DNA of 64,000 nucleotides from CAZFBA01 sp964517135 (lineage in GTDB: Bacteria; Cyanobacteriota; Vampirovibrionia; JBFMGH01). The DNA lies in contig CAZFBA010000003.1 of the NCBI GenBank assembly GCA_964517135.1, forward strand, positions 140,863-204,862. Reading direction: 5' to 3'. The notes below the pieces were generated by a model. That model was not told where the DNA came from. It saw only the letters and a program-made list of their open reading frames with translations, and did no database searches. Numbering within the stretch: position 1 is the first letter of the stretch; every line of letters starts with the position of its first letter. The position numbers were made by a program, and so were the translations under genes. Positions 61,827-64,000 of the stretch are shown piece by piece.

Positions 61827-62276
61827 TTAAATTGAGTTAGTGTTATGAATGTAGTTCACAAGACCTCGAAGGCCAAGCAGATAGCTTTCAATGCCAAAAC
61901 CAGCTATTTGGCCAATACAAACCGCAGCAGTATAAGAAAGATGACGAAATTCTTCACGTGCTTTAACGTTAGAAAGGTGCACTTCTACGGCTGGAAGGTC
62001 TGTACTTGCTATGGCATCTCGAATAGCAACACTCGTGTGAGTATAACCGGCAGGGTTGATGACAATACCATCAAAGATATCAATTGATTCCTGTATTTTG
62101 TCGACAATATCACCTTCACTATTCGATTGAAATATTTCAAGCATAACGTTAAGTTCTTTTGCAAGACTCTGAAGCTGGCTGTTAATGTAAGACAGAGATT
62201 GTGTTCCATAGATAGATTTCTCACGCCTGCCAAGCAGGTTGAGGTTTGGGCCGTGAATGACAAGAATTTTATACAT
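61827..62276 (-). CDS. aroQ: 3-Dehydroquinate dehydratase, type II
   Basis: 149 aa, standard size. AroQ dehydrates 3-dehydroquinate in the shikimate pathway for aromatic amino acids. Motifs: IHGPNLNLLGRRE, catalytic Tyr23 in IYG, QSNSEGDIVDKIQ, INPAGYTHTSVAIRDA, EVHLSNVKAREEFRH. It is the first gene of the aroQ-efp-accB-accC-rsmD string on the minus strand. ACAGG lies about 8-10 bases before the ATG. Confidence 0.98.
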   Translation of the reverse strand: MYKILVIHGPNLNLLGRREKSIYGTQSLSYINSQLQSLAKELNVMLEIFQSNSEGDIVDKIQESIDIFDGIVINPAGYTHTSVAIRDAIASTDLPAVEVHLSNVKAREEFRHLSYTAAVCIGQIAGFGIESYLLGLRGLVNYIHNTNSI

Positions 62277-62576
62277 ATTGATAACCTGTTAAAAACTTTT
62301 ACTTTTCAATTTTACCAGAGCATGAGGTATGAATAAAGGTTTGCTGTAAGTGTGGCAATAAGAGGTAATTGCCCTTGTGGTAATGTGTGGTGGATGTCGC
62401 AGGAAAAAAATTCCACGACTCAATAAATCTTAAATGAAACCTGATAAGCATTTCCCCACAAAAAGGCCAGCCAGAATTTCTCCAGGAGGCCTGTCGTTTT
62501 CCACAAAGAGTTAAAGATCTCTTACAGCAAGGGTTTTGTCGTGTCGCTTTTTGCTTTTCTTTTGACCTGTAGTAAT
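62277..62576. other. Intergenic region between RDD gene and aroQ
   Basis: 300 bases. A stem (AGGCC 62464-62468 with GGCCT 62488-62492) followed on the minus strand by TTTTTG may end the RDD gene transcript; the inner pairing is imperfect. TTTCCCCACA and TTTTCCACA resemble DnaA boxes loosely but are too few to mean an origin. No gene seen. Confidence 0.45.
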
Positions 62577-63230
62577 CTATCTAAAAAATATCAGTTTTGC
62601 AAGCAGGGCAATAATTACAAAGATTAAAACAAATATAAACGTCATAAAATAGCCGGCAAACAACCGTGAATAATTAAAATAATCAGGCATTTTGTCTTTA
62701 TTGAACCTGTCTTTATTGAACCTGTCTTTATTGATAACAATAGACTTAAATAAACTATCATGTATACCCTGCCGGTATGGATGAAAAGCCATAAAAACTG
62801 TTGTTCCGAAATAAAGGAGGCCAAGAATAACACTAATAATTATCCAGACGACAAAATCAAGAAGGTTGGGCTTTAAGAGGTCATACATTAAGATTACGTA
62901 GTGGTAATTAAAGTATACCAGGCTTATAATAAAAGCCCTCCCCAGAGATATAACACTGTTGACAGGCATTCCGTCAAAGTCAACCAGCTGTATACCAATT
63001 TTTTTCTTGCCGGGTGTTTGCCCTTTAATTAATAAACTATCAAAAACAGCAAAATAAAGTATAAATATAACCTGAAACATCAACCAGGGCTCAATATATG
63101 AATACCCGCTGAAGTGAAGAATTATAAATAAAAGCAAGAATATAACATTTAATATTATCAAATCAATGGTATAAGCCATTAACCTGCTAACAGTTCCTGC
63201 AAACATTTTTTCAGCCGGCGGTATAGACAT
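62577..63230 (-). CDS. RDD-family membrane protein
   Basis: 217 aa from ATG at 63230, which has ACAGG six bases upstream; a GTG at 63251 without a ribosome site is the alternative. The RDD pattern is present: SRLMAYTIDLIILNVIFLLL in helix 1 and GQTPGKKKIGIQLVDFDG after helix 2, with about five membrane helices. Function of the family is unclear; some are Na+/H+ antiporters. The tail has INKDRFNKDRFNKDK, encoded by a 15-bp tandem repeat at 62694-62734. Divergent from the 63360 gene. Confidence 0.9.
   Translation of the reverse strand: MSIPPAEKMFAGTVSRLMAYTIDLIILNVIFLLLFIILHFSGYSYIEPWLMFQVIFILYFAVFDSLLIKGQTPGKKKIGIQLVDFDGMPVNSVISLGRAFIISLVYFNYHYVILMYDLLKPNLLDFVVWIIISVILGLLYFGTTVFMAFHPYRQGIHDSLFKSIVINKDRFNKDRFNKDKMPDYFNYSRLFAGYFMTFIFVLIFVIIALLAKLIFFR
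62694..62734 (+). repeat. 15-bp in-frame tandem repeat inside the RDD gene
   Basis: GTCTTTATTGAACCT is repeated exactly twice (62694-62708, 62709-62723) and once partly (62724-62734), giving repeated DRFNK in the protein. Such repeats expand and shrink by slippage. Confidence 0.85.
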
Positions 63231-63359
63231 TAAATACCTGTATTTGTTCACTAATTGACGTATTTAATACGGGGTTAAATTTATCTTGGAATTGTATCAT
63301 TTTATTTATAATATAGTTTTTAGACAAGTTAGATTAATAAAATTAACAGGGAGAGTGAA

Positions 63360-63776
63360 ATGAATAAATATAAGCTGGTTTTGTTGCTTGCAGGCGTTTA
63401 TATGCTGGGGTTTTATTCAGGAATGCATATACAGAAAGTAGATGCACTTGTGAGGGCTCCCGGTGAAAATAGCCAGCCACAGGTTAGCCAGGCTGCTCAA
63501 AACACTCAACCTTCTAACACCAATCCTGAAAGGGTTCCAGCGCAGACAAACCCACAGGCCAGACCTTTAACTCAATCTGATATTCTTGATAGAGAAATAT
63601 TAAAGAATGAAGACAGGCGTCCGGTCTCGCCTGCAGCTGCAACAAGAGACGGAGTTACGCTTTATAGTCTCTCAAGTGCAATGCGGGTAGATATTGAACG
63701 ACTCGAAGAGGATGTAGCATCGCTAAAAAACAAGGTTAGCATACTTGAAAATATGCGTCTGAACTGCCCTGAATAG
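63360..63776 (+). CDS. Hypothetical membrane-anchored protein, 138 aa
   Basis: A short basic start and one membrane helix (residues 5-21, LVLLLAGVYMLGFYSGM) are followed by a Pro/Gln/Asn/Ala-rich, probably disordered region (about 30-75), and a C-terminal coiled coil (DIERLEEDVASLKNKVSILE). It should face the periplasm. CAGGGAGAG precedes the ATG. No family recognised. It is divergent from the RDD gene and shares its promoter region. Confidence 0.75.
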   Translation: MNKYKLVLLLAGVYMLGFYSGMHIQKVDALVRAPGENSQPQVSQAAQNTQPSNTNPERVPAQTNPQARPLTQSDILDREILKNEDRRPVSPAAATRDGVTLYSLSSAMRVDIERLEEDVASLKNKVSILENMRLNCPE

Positions 63777-63909
63777 CAAATATATCTATGATAGTTTAAA
63801 ATAATTTCAATAGAAATTATTTTACCCGGTACCTGAAAGTGATAATGGGCTGTTTAACCTTTTATACTGATCCTTGAAAGTAATGTATAGATTCCAGATT
63901 ATAGAGGCC

Positions 63910-63944
63910 GGGTGTTTTTGCCCGCTGTGCGGGCAAAAACACCC
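63910..63944. repeat. Perfect 15-bp-stem hairpin GGGTGTTTTTGCCCG/CGGGCAAAAACACCC
   Basis: Left arm 63910-63924, 5-base loop CTGTG, right arm 63930-63944. It has the same GGTGTTTTTGC/GCAAAAACACC core as 47139-47171. No T-run of terminator type. Confidence 0.8.
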
Positions 63945-64000
63945 TACTGAATTCCATCAGCATATATTAATTATTTACGTGGAATGGTATAAATCATTTG

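Noticed and set aside
62440..62520. Replication origin with DnaA boxes
   Set aside because: Only one or two loose matches (TTTTCCACA, TTTCCCCACA), no cluster, no dnaA or dnaN nearby.
62694..62734. CRISPR-like repeats
   Set aside because: The repeats are directly joined without spacers and lie in frame inside a gene.
1..64000. tRNA or rRNA genes
   Set aside because: I looked for T-loop-like GGTTCRANNCC and rRNA landmarks between genes and found none; a covariance scan would settle it.

Overview
This window is AT-rich bacterial chromosome, mostly single-copy housekeeping genes mixed with lineage-specific secreted, membrane and coiled-coil proteins. The organism appears to be Gram-negative-type (diderm): it has lipoproteins, a DUF3943-like protein that probably ends in a membrane beta strand, a partial HlyD-type adaptor and type IV pilin-like proteins. 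The gene string aroQ-efp-accB-accC-rsmD, the DUF4168 protein, the fused membrane/spermidine-synthase protein and several families typical of non-photosynthetic cyanobacterial relatives suggest Melainabacteria/Vampirovibrionia, perhaps Gastranaerophilales. This is an inference from gene content; no rRNA is present to confirm it. I see no tRNA, rRNA, CRISPR array, prophage or intact insertion sequence.

Layout. 1-2.5 kb: a TetR regulator overlapping the start of an HlyD-type efflux adaptor, then a B12-binding radical SAM enzyme. 2.9-6.7 kb: an unknown protein and SbcC. 7.2-10.5 kb: envelope proteins and a NupC-type nucleoside transporter. 11.1-18.2 kb: one giant (2384-aa) secreted protein with a papain-fold peptidase head, Ig-like regions and TPR-like repeats. 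18.9-22.0 kb: three minor-pilin-like genes in an operon. 22-29 kb: a lipoprotein with an upstream palindrome, a NarL-type response regulator overlapping a peptide-binding lipoprotein, a STAS protein overlapping a GT-C-like membrane protein, and a small Cys-rich protein. 29-36.6 kb: fused spermidine-synthase-like membrane protein, secA and prfB; prfB has a programmed +1 frameshift. 37-47 kb: hypothetical proteins, ispD/thiL, and mutS2 overlapping two membrane-protein genes. 47-57 kb: a coiled-coil protein, an SPFH-like protein preceded by two perfect CRP-type boxes, and an operon of two paralogous membrane proteins plus a Gln-rich GH13 enzyme. 58.7-63.8 kb: rsmD, accC, accB, efp and aroQ on the minus strand, an RDD membrane protein and a small anchored protein.

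The intergenic DNA is unusual. It carries several families of short dispersed repeats: a 202-bp element present twice in opposite orientation, a set of long hairpins closed by GGGTTT/AAACCC or GGGTGTTTTT arms whose inner stems differ but stay paired, and diverged 34-85-bp repeats. A further non-coding locus at 49.29-49.51 kb combines a consensus promoter, an operator-like palindrome and a 13-nt match to the anti-Shine-Dalgarno complement with no convincing reading frame. These non-coding structures, the paralog/GH13 operon and the giant peptidase-TPR protein are the items most worth following up.
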